Below are positions 23,901 through 34,310 of a stretch of 64,000 nt of DNA, piece by piece; the first letter of the stretch is position 1; each line of letters starts with the position of its first letter. A program made the position numbers and the translations under genes. Under the pieces are notes generated by a model. The model searched no databases and was not told the DNA's origin. It saw only the letters and a program-made list of their open reading frames with translations. The DNA comes from Macrothele yani. Lineage: Eukaryota; Arthropoda; Arachnida; Araneae; Macrothelidae. The DNA lies in assembly GCA_039090855.1 (NCBI GenBank), contig CM077025.1, positions 99,242,489 through 99,306,488 of the forward strand. Reading direction: 5' to 3'.

Positions 23901-24619
23901 CATTTACCTCTAAAGGGCAAAAAGCTGCTGATAAAAATGTACTTGCTAGATCCAAAGAATATTGAAAAGCTTATACCCCGAAATTTGGTAGCTAACTGTG
24001 CATCTTCTGTTGCACCAAGTAACCTGAAAACAGAACAAAAGAAACTAGAGGTTGCCAAATGCACTTTAGATGCTTTCAGTAAAGTAATTCATATGGCTGC
24101 TGTCCAAAAATGTGATGTGAAAAAATTCATGGAGTATCCTCTAACATCAGTGCCATTCTCTCTTATCTGTGCCATGTACAGACACCCTTGATACTCTTCT
24201 GTGAGTTAAGTAAGATATGGTCTATTTATGAAGTAAACAACATCTAAGATCCAGTCTATGGCATTCTCCAAAGTTAAAAGGGTTGATCCAACACCATCTA
24301 AACTTACTCTGATCCAAAATATTAAAAGAAGCAATTCAGTGGCATGGCTGTGGAAATGAGCCCATTACAGAAAGCCAGGCGATGGGCAGGATCCACTGTT
24401 AAATCACTTTCCTCATCTTCTTCTTCACTGTCCTCTTCTGTGGGGGTTTCAAGGTTTTCTGGGAGTGTTGGACCATCGTACCATTTTATGTGGTACCTGC
24501 ACATAAAATGGTATGATGATCCAACACTCCCAGAAAACCTTGAAACCCCCACAGAAGAGGAAAGTGATTTTAACAGTGATGATAGCAGTTCCAATAAAAG
24601 TGAAGAGGACATCCAATGA
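20925..24619 (+). pseudogene. decayed large gene of an uncharacterised repeated protein family
   Basis: Pieces readable in order on the plus strand across many stops and frameshifts are as follows. 20930-21120 ends in KYPPKEFDVSKHGYH, then AxCYKxFTAVQKTGD, a possible Cys/His site. 21480-21790 reads KHYRAFSKIVDYVNEY and LTSIHSQHCVYLSEEGIEGS. 22019-22408 reads LGHCIGYHTYEELETDLG and TGVAWDNVDSNLETL. 22483-22770 reads DFTWMAFVKW. 22830-23227 reads LALAKPAIMIQ, ESPCFDNLFI and VLASGPIHGFLGEKDFSRCK. 23560-24190 reads LTVNADAS*RLTGIMAF. The end is WYDDPTLPENLETPTEEESD plus an acidic tail (stop 24617-24619). I recall similar uncharacterised multicopy proteins in invertebrate genomes; this is memory only. 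Asp-containing blocks hint at a DDE-like nuclease, but I cannot assign a fold. Confidence 0.6.
24406..24565. repeat. palindrome inside the coding end of the decayed gene
   Basis: About 75-bp arms: ctcttctgtgggggtttcaa and its complement, loop around tggtacctgcaca. The two arms encode the same PTLPENLETPTEEDS on opposite strands. Confidence 0.85.
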
Positions 24620-24889
24620 AATTTATTTTTTAACCCTTCTCACAGAACATTATGTTTTGCAAATTGTACATTTTTGCTGACGATTTCAATAACATTTGTT
24701 AAAAGTAATTCAACCCCAAAAAAACAGTTTTTTTGTTTAATATTTCATCATACTCGTCCTGCTTGAAATTTTGTAAAAATCACACTTAAACGTGTTCATG
24801 ATCTGTGCATCTGATCGAGAGATATTTAGTGTGAATACTTTTGAAATGAAAGCCCTGTGTGATAAACTGTAAAATTATACAATCTTGAG

Positions 24890-25795
24890 AAAGTGGACGT
24901 ATGATGAGATATCACTCATAATTCTCTAAACGTTGGAGTAACCCTCATGTTTTTATACATTTTCTGAATTCTTATTAAAAAAATTTAACTTTTTCATTCC
25001 AGAGAATTTTTTCGAAAGTTGGAAATCATGGTAAATGTCACACACAGCCAATGTGAACACTGATTTCGCATGTTCAAATGAAATTATCTCAAAAAGTAAT
25101 GGAGTTAACAAAAATGTGTAATTACAGAAAGTATTTGTCATTAAATCTGAAACATTTCATTAAAAAATATCATCTCTGTAGCATAAATGGGTGAGAAGAT
25201 TTGCATATTTAAATGGGGCAACTACATAATAGCGCACGAGCCATATTGATGAGAAAGTGGACTTCTAACGAGTTATCACTCATAATCCTCTAAGTGTTGG
25301 GGTAAACCCCATGTTTTTATACGTTTTCAAAATCCTCATTAAAAAATGCAACTTTTTTGTTCCGGAGTATTTTTTCGAAAATCGTATAGTTTTTGAGTAA
25401 ATCACGGTTGAATGTCACACATAGCCAATGGGAACACTGATTTTACACGTTCAAATGCAATTATCAGAAAAACTAATGGAGTAAACAAAAATGTGTAATT
25501 ACAAAAAATACTTGTCTTTAAATTTGAAACACGTCAGAAAAAAATCATCTCTGTGACATAAATGGGTGAGAAGTTATGCATATTTAAATGTGGCAACTAT
25601 GTAATAGCCGGCAGCCATGTTGATGACATCATCATGCAGCAACCCACCACTGGAATTTTGCAAGACTCACTTTTCTGAGATACTTATGCATATATAAACA
25701 AAAAATATTTACAAAGCTTTTGCACTCTTCGGGTAAATAAATTCTGGTCTGGCTCTTGGACTAATACATAATACATATCACCAGGGCTTAAAGGG
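24890..25795. repeat. right long inverted arm, with internal ~375-bp duplication
   Basis: Mirror of 20202-20905. It again contains two tandem versions of the unit (atttaaat at 25207 and 25582). It reaches to within about 30 bp of the right TTAA. Confidence 0.85.
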
Positions 25796-26247
25796 TTAAC
25801 TGACATCCTTTACGCATCTCTCAAAAGATTTTTTTGTACTTCATTATCTACTTTCTGGCATTACTAAATCTGGACCTCTTATAATTTCCTTGGCCTTTCA
25901 TTACCTTTCTTTCCTGCCATCTGGGTTGAATAAATTCTCTTAGTAAGTATCTCACCACTGATTCTTTCAATGCGACCAAACAACCACTGAATATTTGTCT
26001 CTGCCTTACTAACAGAATTTTGCTTCATGTTACACATCTGCAACACACTTTTGTTCCTCACATGATCAGAACATGTCTTCTGCAGTACTCAGGTTTCACC
26101 GCGATACATCAGAGTAGGAACAATTACACTTTCATACACAGCCATTCAGGATCTTTTCGAAAACTCATTTATCCTTCGAAATCCTCATAAGACAGCTATG
26201 ACTTTCAGTGATGAATTCACTCACCTATTAATATCACCAATCTAATC
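25796..26247 (-). mobile_element. LINE copy B, middle segment
   Basis: Resumes the LINE at TTAActgacatcctttac, matching TTCActgatatccattac at 51379, and runs to the hAT insertion at 26248. It encodes a decayed thumb/C-terminal region (25879-26061). Confidence 0.85.
26240..26247. repeat. 8-bp target-site duplication of hAT-1
   Basis: atctaatc, matching atctaacc at 27813-27820 with one change. Confidence 0.8.
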
Positions 26248-27812
26248 CAGGGATACGGCTCGCGGGCCAGAGTCCGGCCTGCCAAAGGTTTTAATCCGGC
26301 CCACCTGCCCTGTTTGGAATTTTTTAAATTCCGGGATTCAAAAGAGAAAAACAAAAATTGTAGAAAAATAAATTCTTCATACTCAAATCGCGCTAATTTT
26401 ACAGCTTAGCGCTCGATGAAAGTACGGATATAAGTGATACAGTACAACTGGCAATCTATGTACAAGGAGTCATCGCAACTTTTGAAATCATTGAGGAACT
26501 ATTGACTTATGTCCACTGAAAGGCGCAACAACTGGAAAATATATTTTTGATGAGGCAAAACGTATCTTGGAAAAATTCAGTCTTCTGGAGGATAAACTGT
26601 GTGGAATTACAGCAGGTGGAGCCCCGGAGATGATAGGAAAGCATAATGGATTTGCAAATCTAATGCTGAATTCAATGCCTAATAATGTCATCTCATGCCA
26701 CTGCATCATTCACCAAGAGCATGGATTTGCAACACGTAATGAACAAGGTTTTTTCAACAATCAATTTTATAAGCTCCAAAGGCCTCAATCATGGACAGTT
26801 CAAAAATTTTCTTGCAGAATTAGAATCATTCAATAGTGACGTAATTTACTTCATCCATGTTCGCTGGCTCTGCAGGGCGGCGACACTGGCCAGATTCTGG
26901 GCACTGCTTGAGGAAATAAAGACCTGCATTGCAAAAGGAAAAGATTCCAATTTTATGAATGACGATCAGTGGTTGAATGACTTGGCATTCCTAGTAGGTA
27001 TCACTAAATATCTTGCAGATCTAAATGTGAAATTACAAGGGATAAACTTGCCCATAAACTGCACGAGCATTTCCATGCGTTTGTGCAGAAGTTACAACTG
27101 TTTCAGCAACAGTTGATAGTGGAAAAAGTTGTCGATTTCACTACGTTATCAACAAGGTTGTCTAAGACAGTGAACCATAAAAAGTACTCCGAACTGATTG
27201 AAAAACTTCGTGGTGAATTCACAGGAAGATTTTCGGATTTTAGAGAACATGATGGTGAAATGAAGTTGTTTTCAGATCCATTTGGAACCGATGCCAATGA
27301 TGCTCCTGATATGTTGCAGATGGAACTAGTCGAGATCAAAAATGACACACCATGAAGAGAGTATTCGTACAGTATCATTTGTTAACATTTTATAAAAAAT
27401 ATGTTTGCTCTGTTTCTTATCCAAATCAAAAATCTCAAAACACGCCCTTTGATGCATTACACTGTTTGGTAGCACATATTGCTGCAAACAGCTATTTTCA
27501 AGGATGAAAGCCATAAAAAAAAATAATCGAAGTCTTATTTGATGGACAAACATCTTACCGGAATTCTGCGCATTGCTACATCAAGTGTACGGGCAGAAAC
27601 TGACTACCTGTGTAAGCAAAAGCAATGTACGACCTCACATTAACTGAGCGTTTGGTTTAACAATGAAAGAAAAGGTAATAAATTACATTTAATGTCAATT
27701 TTTTTGGATATTTTCATGTCTAATTTTACTGGATTTTTTTTACCCAATTTGCATTAACCGTTGCCCCACGAGTTCCGTGAAAGTTTTTAAAGTGGCCCTT
27801 TGGACAATCCTG
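26248..27812 (+). mobile_element. hAT element (hAT-1), internally deleted
   Basis: Ends are CAGGGATACGGCTCGCGGGC and, inverted, CAGGATTGTCCAAAGGGCCA, flanked by near-identical 8-bp duplications. The length of 1.57 kb is short for an autonomous copy. Confidence 0.85.
26500..27355 (+). pseudogene. hAT transposase remnant (GTF2IRD2-like)
   Basis: Plus-strand pieces across frameshifts. 26560-26700 reads LLEDKLCGITAGGAPEMIGK then HNGFANLMLNSMP. 26690-26720 reads HCIIHQE. 26800-27055 reads DVIYFIHVRWLCRAATLARF and WLNDLAFLVGITKYLADLN, then VKLQGI. 27083-27355 covers the following helical region. The N-terminal zinc finger and the C-terminal dimerisation domain are missing. The block order matches the hAT family at 12612-15527, but the sequence is a different lineage. 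Confidence 0.85.
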
Positions 27813-27820
27813 ATCTAACC

Positions 27821-28930
27821 TAAGGGTTCGCAAACTTTTTGAGACTGTGCCACACTTTACATGTAACATTTTTCATGCGACGCTCCTATACCCAAAATTA
27901 AAAAAAAAATTGCCAAACTTTGAGTTTGTGGTATTTTTTTAAAAGAAAATAATCATTTACATTACTAGCTTGTATTCTTTTTAATGTAAAAATACAAAAT
28001 TAGAATAAAATTACAGAACTGAATAAGAAGAAATTGATGAGATAGGCATATTTTCACAATGGCAACACTCTTCATTTGGCTTTCACGTTTCAACAGTCAT
28101 TTTAGAAACCGAAATCGAAGTATGTGTCATCATAATTTTTGGACTTGTTCCTTCTCGCCTGTTTAGAACTACTTGCAACTTTTTCTACACCCCGTTTTTT
28201 ATTTAAAAACTTCTCCATTATCATAAACCAATGCACACTCACATAGAAATCACTACGTTCACAGTTATTAAAACACAGCAGCTCAGTTCTAACAAATGTT
28301 TATACATGCTACATATGCATCGAATGAAGACTGCGTAGGCTACCCGGGTGGCGCAGTGGTCTCAGCGATGGAATCTGACCATTTGTACGAGATGGGTCTG
28401 GGTTCGAATCTCGGTGAGGCATGGATGTTGTGTTTGTCTTACGGCTCTGGTTCTTTCCCTTCCCTGGAACCAGTGGCCCTAAATTAGGGAAGGGTGACTG
28501 CTTATAGCCCATTGAGCCGCTCACAGTGGTCGTTAACCCCCCCCCCCCCCAAAAAAAAAAAGACCATGATAAACTAAGCGCCCAGCAATGGGGCGGCAGA
28601 ACATTATTGCTTGAGCTTGCCTGGCTCAGTCCATTTTCAGATTGCAGGGGGATTGAGATCCACATGATGTCATGCCAAGTTTTCAAAGAGCATTACAGTC
28701 CGGAAATTAGATGAAGGGACAGCTTTCAGAACAAGAAAAATTTTGTGTTTTCTTTTTTTCTTTAACCTTCTTTTCTACAATTCATTTTTTATAATATTTA
28801 CACGTATTGAAAATTTGCATGTTGCGTTGCACTATAAATTACAAGTTTTAGTTTTTCTTTATAGTTGCGATGCCTGGAACAAAACCAGCGATGTCCTGTG
28901 AGATCGTGACACACAGTTTGGAAACCTCTG
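27821..28930. mobile_element. non-autonomous hAT element (hAT-2) with a SINE inside
   Basis: Left end TAAGGGTTCGCAAACTTTTT; right end, inverted, CAGAGGTTTCCAAACTGTGT. Flanks are atctaacc (27813-27820) and ttctaacc (28931-28938). No transposase frame. A tRNA-derived SINE sits at 28335-28561. Confidence 0.8.
28335..28561 (+). mobile_element. tRNA-derived SINE, family 1
   Basis: RNA polymerase III boxes are visible: A box TGGCGCAGTGG (28349-28359) and B box GGTTCGAATCT (28401-28411), spaced as in a tRNA. The body ends with ccctggaaccagtggcccta and a C-run/A-run tail (28538-28561). Three or more copies of the body occur at 34-37 kb. Confidence 0.85.
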
Positions 28931-28938
28931 TTCTAACC

Positions 28939-29352
28939 TGTTTTCTCTGTCAAACATACTTCCTAAATATACAAATTCATTCACCTGGTCTATATGTGTA
29001 CCATTTAAACTGATCTTGCGTTTAGTACTAACAGTCCCTCACTCAAAAACCACAACTTTGGTTTTTCCTTTATTTATACTCAGTTTGAACTTCATACAAA
29101 TTTTGTACATCTGGGACAACATACTCTGCAACTCACTTTTGCTCTCTGCTAACAGGACTGTGTCATCAGCATACAGCAACTAACTTGCACATACATAGCT
29201 ATTACCAAGAAATAAATCAGTATTGTTTATTTTGGCATCACATATGTATGTATCCGTAAATGTATTAGACAGCCACAGTACATTGCACAACCTTGTCTAA
29301 TTCCTGCACAAACAGAAAATTGTTTTGATAAACCACCATTCACTCACACACT
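28939..29352 (-). mobile_element. LINE copy B, 5' segment (truncated)
   Basis: Continues the LINE after the hAT pair. Matches 51905-52310, the reverse transcriptase palm around the tatgctgatgacaca (YADDT) region near 29160-29180, then stops at about 29352 because of 5' truncation. Confidence 0.85.
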
Positions 29353-29817
29353 TATCTGCTTGCCAGCAAAGTGTACTACTGAGGAAGGTAGAGCAGCTGG
29401 CTCACAGCATCTCTGGGGTAACACAAAAAGGGTATCAATCCACATCACACTGCACTCTTACTGTATCCCCTCCCCATTTACAACTGTACTTTGAAGAAAT
29501 GTTTCACTTGCAGTTTCCAAAGTACAAGGCTCCTTGCATTTTCCCAAGTCATTGTCTCTGTGTTGCAAATGATAAATGTCTTGGACTCTTCCACGCCATT
29601 CTCTTCCCCTCAAAGTTACGCTTCTCAGCTGGACAGTCAGTGACTGAAAGTGCAAAGCTCTTGATTGAGTAACTTCTAATGTCAAATTTATTTCGAAAAT
29701 GATGTGCTCCTTTTAAAAATTTGTCTTAAATAACGATTTTACCTGATAAACTACACAGTAAATAAAAATTATGATTTTGAGTAATAATTCGGTTATTTTT
29801 CATTTTATACTCTAGGG
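29353..29817. other. unassigned intronic sequence
   Basis: No family recognised. The open frames at 29325-29672 (plus) and 29458-29685 (minus) overlap on opposite strands and match nothing I know. Confidence 0.4.
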
Positions 29818-30055
29818 ATTATGGAGTGTCTTCATGAGAAAAAGATTATGAGTATGAAGTATAGAAGGTCTTGTGAACATCGTGTGATGGATGTCAGTGA
29901 AGCTCGAGTTGTGTGTCAAGATCGCTGTAAATGGAGAAGTTTGATATGACAACAGTAAGTATACAATCAGTCAGAAATTTATCTGGTAGTTTGTATTTGT
30001 TTGTGGAGCTAACCTCTGAATCTCAGAGAACAGCTTAGTGATATGTATGTATTAC
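29818..30055 (+). mobile_element. LINE copy C, 3' end fragment
   Basis: Encodes CLHEKKIMSMKYRRSCEH then RVMDVSEARVVCQDRCKWRS, stop, followed by the shared 3' UTR ending in gtgatatgtatgta. Confidence 0.9.
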
Positions 30056-30967
30056 TTTTCAAGGCAGAGGTGGTGCCCTGCACTTTCCACAATAGTACAC
30101 TCTTGAATTGACTTGGAGTTTAAGTGTCCTCCTGACAGGAGGGGGAATGGGATGGGGAAGGGGGTATCAACTATGCAGAAAGCTAAGATCTCCGTGAACA
30201 GAATTTTGAATCATCACAAAGGACAGATGACACTCAGGGAGGAAAGTCTAGAGCAGTCTTCTTATCATCAGGATGCCATTTTATAGTGACATTAACCAGA
30301 AATGTAGTAACTTCTGATACTATTAGCATGCAAGGGTTAAGGAATGAGGGACATTTTGTATGTTTTCAAATGGAGTAATCCTCCAACTTTTGACAGTGAT
30401 CTATGGTAGTCATTTTTATTGCCAGCCTTGAGGGGAGAGAAGCTGCTAAGTTGTCAGGCTCAGGAAACCTTTAGAAAACAACATCGCTATTTATTGGCTA
30501 CGCAATGAAAAACTCATATGCTGCAGTTCTACAATCAGTTTTATTGCTTTCATGAAATGCGGGTGAAAGAAGCATGGTTAAGTCACACCTGGAAAAAAAA
30601 AAAGAAAAAAAAAGGGAATAATATATCATATAACAGTACAGTTCAGACATGGTGAAAATACAAGTATAAATTTATAAATAAAAAAGAGATATTATGAAAG
30701 TTTTATTGCAAAAATTCGGGTGTCCTTCCTGTCATCTTTTATATGATCACTACTTGGGTAACAGACTGCCTACTTTGTCCATACCTAGGGCCAACCTAAC
30801 TACAACAATGCATTCTAGCACAACAACAAACAGAAGACTTGTTAGTCAGGTGAACTAATGCCCAATTGTATCAAATGTCAATAATCCTGCATCTGGTTAA
30901 CAGATTTTTGCTACAATTTGTCAACATATTTTGGTAATTTTTAAGTTCTACACCTCTAGCAAATATA
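30056..30967. other. unassigned intronic sequence
   Basis: Includes an A-rich tract near 30594-30616. No coding, RNA or repeat unit supported. Confidence 0.4.
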
Positions 30968-31308
30968 CCATATTCACCAGAATTTAAGACGAGGTTTTCT
31001 TCCACATTTAGTCTTCCCCAAAACTGTAGGTCATCTTATATTTGCATATTAGGAAAAATTCTATCAGGTTTATATATGATAACAACTAAATAAAAATTGA
31101 CTCTTGGTTTTTAATACTGACAGAATCGCAATTCAATATTTATATTTTTTATTTATAAAAAGTTAGGTTTGTTTTCTGTAATTTTGATTTTCGGTTTGAA
31201 TTAAGAATTAAATTGATGTGTACCCCATAAGTCTAATATATGCTTTTACCTACAAACATTACACTCATATAATTTTCAGGAGGTTGTCTTATATTCGAGT
31301 AAATACTG
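30968..31308. mobile_element. MITE with TA duplication
   Basis: Left end CCATATTCACCAGAATTTAA and inverted right end CAGTATTTACTCGAATATAA are imperfect inverted repeats flanked by TA (30966-30967, 31309-31310). 341 bp, no gene; lies beside the ANKRD28-like penultimate exon. Confidence 0.65.
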
Positions 31309-31372
31309 TATGTGTTAGCTATTAAAAAAGTTTTTTTTTTCTTTATTAACACAAAATACAAATTAAACTTAC

Positions 31373-31510
31373 GCAACTGAGGAAAGAAGTTTTCCAACTG
31401 CGAATAGCTAGAGGAACTTGGTGGAACTGTAACTGTCATCACAGTAATTAACAGAGAGAGACACTCAGCAACATCATTATTTCGTGCACATGAAAGGGCA
31501 GGAGTATGAC
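31373..31510 (-). CDS. ANKRD28: ANKRD28-like penultimate exon
   Basis: This 138-bp minus-strand exon runs from acceptor cacttag at 31511 to donor gtaagt at 31372. It encodes (G)HTPALSCARNNDVAECLSLL and then ITVMTVTVPPSSSSYSQ, followed by LENFFPQL. 'GxTPALxCAxNxDVAxCLxL' followed by a Ser-rich tail is diagnostic of ANKRD28/ANKRD44 proteins. The incoming phase completes Gly and the outgoing single base C joins GA in the last exon to give Arg. An open frame continues past the donor into intron sequence, so a naive ORF call would be wrong here. A 341-bp MITE (30968-31308) lies only 64 bp downstream of the donor. Confidence 0.9.
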
Positions 31511-32085
31511 CTAAGTGACGTAAACAATAATATCTCATATTAGGCAATTAATTAATGCACAATTTTCAGAGAACACAATAATTTAAAGAGCATATCTTAT
31601 AGTATGCCACCAGCAATTTTCATTCCTACACAGAACACAGAAAACTGAAAAATTGTTTGTCTTGGAGCAAAACTTAAAATTACCATTTGAATATACTCCC
31701 CAGGACTTAACTACGACAACATGTTTCCACACAAATGATGTATTTTTAAGATGAAATCATTTGCCAACATATGCCAATGAAGATTTGTCTCATGATGGCA
31801 TCAGATGCCATTCATCCTGATAAGAGGTAAACCAGTCAAATCAAAGATTAAACATCAAGGACATTAATTATAAATTTTCTGAGCAGACACCTTTTATAGT
31901 GTTTTTAAACTCTGCACACATGAAATCTTGCAGTGGTCTGGTTTGAGGGAAATATTGGTTAGTGATTAGAGATTAACTCTGAGGTATAGCAATGACACAA
32001 GCTGCTATTTCTTTTGTTCTTAATTTAATGGACAAGCTTTGTTAAAGAGAGTAACTCCGTGACTGTGTTGAGACAGGAAGACCTG
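31511..32085. other. unassigned intronic sequence
   Basis: Nothing recognised. Confidence 0.4.
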
Positions 32086-32269
32086 TTGGGCTGTCGGAAA
32101 AGTCATGACGTATTTTGGCACCCGATGGCGGTTGGGCGGTTTTGGAAGTACTAGAGGCATGCACAACTCTATTATCGCTATGTCATTCGATAGGTGCCAG
32201 TTCTAGCTGCAGTCTAAAAGGAATAGTGAGTGATTTGATTGATTTGCGGAGATTTGACATAAAGTTGAA

Positions 32270-32765
32270 TCCTAGTTGTAAATGCATTTATGGCACCTCT
32301 ATTCATAGTGATTGTGGAATAACTTTTACGGGTCTTATAGAGGTTATTTTTCATGAAAGTTGGTTGTCAAATTTTCGAACTAAAGCCTAGTTCGTCATCA
32401 GGACTATGTCACTAGAGTAGTTGCTGCCACTCAATTGGAAGAGTCCATCCGCAATAAAATTTGACAACCAACTTTCATGAAAAATAACCTCTATAAGACC
32501 CGTAAAAAAGTTATTCCACAATCACTATGAATAGAGGTGCCATAAATGCATTTACAACTAGGATTAAAACCACATACGGGCTGGATATATGGCGAAACAT
32601 CAGAAAGATATTAAAGGATAATTGCGGATGGACTCTTCCAATTGAGTGGCAGCAACTACTCCAGTGACATAGTCCTGATGACGAACTAGGCTTTAGTTCG
32701 AAAATTTGACAACCAACTTTCATGAAAAATAACCTCTATAAGACCCGTAAAAAAGTTATTCCACA
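32270..32765. mobile_element. Penelope-like terminal fragments inserted in mariner 1
   Basis: Flanked by the exact 11-bp duplication ataaagttgaa (32259-32269 and 32766-32776). Three copies of one terminal segment occur: minus (about 32273-32400), plus (32455-32565) and plus (to 32765). Each ends in ggttatttttcatgaaagttgg on one strand or the other. The block around 32675 reads PDDELGFSSKI, the end signature seen in other Penelope-like copies here. No endonuclease or RT is kept. Confidence 0.65.
32675..32703 (+). ncRNA. hammerhead-like core in the mariner-1 insert
   Basis: CTGATGA, one extra base, hairpin GAACTA-ggctt-TAGTTC and GAAA. A complementary copy lies at about 32381-32410 on the minus strand. 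Flanking helices not verified. Confidence 0.3.
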
Positions 32766-32776
32766 ATAAAGTTGAA

Positions 32777-33808
32777 GATGGAAGACCAAACTGTGCATTT
32801 TCGCCATATTTTACCGTTTTACTTCCATAAAGGGAAGAACGCATGTCAAGCTTGTGAAAAGTTGCGTAAAGTGTAAGAGGATAATGCTCTACAAAAACGT
32901 CAGTGCCAGCGGTGGTTCGCAAAATTCTGTGCTGGTGATTTTGACCTCAACGATGCTCCTCGGTCCGGGAGGCCAACCAAGGTTGATGACGACCAAATCA
33001 TGGCATTGATCGAGTCAAACCCATGTTACACGACATGAGAGATTGCAGACACATTGCACATCCATCATTTAAGTGTTCATGACCACCTGAAGAAGCTAGG
33101 GTACGTAAGCAAGCTCGCTATGTGGGTTCCTCATGAACTCAAAGAAGCTCAATTGACGGCGCATATAAACATCTGCGATATGCTCATTAAACGTGAGGAA
33201 AACGATCCTTTTTTGAAGCGACTGATAACTGGTGATGAAAAGTTTATTGTGTACAACAATGTGCTGCACAAACGGTCTTGGTCCCAACTTGCTGCTTCGC
33301 CTCAAACGACATCCAAAGCAGACATTCATCAGCAGAAGCTTCTGGTCTCAGTGTGGTGGGATTTTAAAGGTGTCATGTTTTTCGAGCTCCTACCACGGAA
33401 CCAAACAATCAATTTGAATGTGTACTGTCGGCAATTGGACAGTTTGAACAAATCCATCATCCAAAAACGTCCAGAGTTCGTTCATCGTAAAGGTGTTGTG
33501 TTCCATCACGACAATGCGTGACCACACACAAGTTTGATCATCCACCAAAAATTATTAGAGCTTGAGTGGGATGTGTTGCCACACCCAGCATACTCGCCTG
33601 ACCTTGCGCCGTCAGACTTCCACTTATTTCGCTCTCTTCAACAGTCCTTGCATGGTATAACATTCAATTCAGATGAGGCTGTAAATCAGCACCTTGTACA
33701 GTTTTTCACCATGAAAGACAGGTCCTTCTATGATTGAGGCATTCTGCAGCTCACTGAAAGATGGCAAAAGGTTATCGAACAAAACGGGCATTATATCATT
33801 GATTGATC
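32777..33808 (+). pseudogene. mariner transposase (DD34D), broken
   Basis: The body starts before the insert (about 32205) and resumes at 32777 with an HTH region, then NDAPRSGRPTKVDDDQI-like sequence near 32955. 33054-33521 gives a 155-residue open frame with HHLSVHDHLKKLGYVSKLA, HELKEAQLTAHINICDML and LITGDEKFIVYNNVLHKRSW (first Asp), then VVFHHDNA (second Asp). A stop follows the DNA motif, then 33534-33737 reads LPHPAYSPDLAPSDFHLF, placing the third Asp. GILQLTERWQKVIEQNGHYI ends the protein. Several stops make it a pseudogene. Confidence 0.9.
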
Positions 33809-34041
33809 TTTGTTCTTTCTATCAATAAATGACCTTTGCAAAGCATGGCTAAAATACGTCATGACTTTTCTGACAACCCAATAGATGAGCAGTTTATTGT
33901 ATGGTGAAGACTTGGTGTTCAACATCTAAGAATTTTAACAGCTTGTAGTACAATCTTAATTAGCTAAGACATGTAAGGAATTTGGAATAAGGATTAATAT
34001 TGGGAAGTATAAATCAATGGTTTTAAGTCAAACAGCTAAAA

Positions 34042-34310
34042 GATTCAATTACTAATCAAAAACGTCTATTATGGGAATTCTTACTAGGAATTTTTTCATT
34101 TTAATTCCAAATTTTTGGAGAAAACTCTTCTCCTTCTTCAGGCTGTCTTTTGTTGTCACTTTTTCCCATCACTACCGCAGTTACAATTAGTGACAGAAAA
34201 AGACAGCCTGAAGAAGGAGAAGAGTTTTCTCCAAAAATTTGGAATTAAAATTAAAAAAAATTCCTAGTAAGAATTCCCATAATAAAAGTTTCGGATTAGT
34301 AATTGAATTA
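34042..34310. mobile_element. Penelope-like terminal inverted pair (short)
   Basis: Left arm 34042-34150 and right arm 34190-34310 are near-perfect inverted copies including gcctgaagaaggagaagagt and ctccaaaaatttggaatt. The same block as in 1945-1980 reads PEEGEEFSPKI. Only the outer ends of the element are kept. Confidence 0.75.

Larger units (their letters stand above)
18542..25795. mobile_element. 7.25 kb TTAA-flanked DNA element of uncertain superfamily
   Basis: Flanked by TTAA at 18538-18541 and 25796-25799. Ends are CCCCATAAGGGCC (left) and, inverted, CCCTTTAAGCCCTGG (right). CCC termini and TTAA duplication are the habit of piggyBac-type (also Kolobok) elements. The insertion is proven by the LINE, which continues in register on both sides. 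Contents in order are a Ser/Asp-rich minus-strand coding scrap (18736-18870), a nested Tc1-like element, an inverted arm (20202-20905), a decayed plus-strand gene (20925-24619) and the opposite arm (24890-25795). The left arm starts about 0.6 kb inside the left end once Tc1 is removed, so two elements may be compounded. Confidence 0.75.
32086..33881 (+). mobile_element. mariner element 1, interrupted
   Basis: Terminal inverted repeats TTGGGCTGTCGGAAAAGTCA (32086) and the inverted copy ending 33881, about 30 bp each; TA follows on the right, TG precedes on the left. Same family as 49277-50534. A 496-bp insert sits at 32270-32765. Confidence 0.95.

Noticed and set aside
24344..24619. Two nearly identical proteins encoded on opposite strands.
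   Set aside because: They are explained by a palindrome; only the plus-strand reading continues the element's gene.
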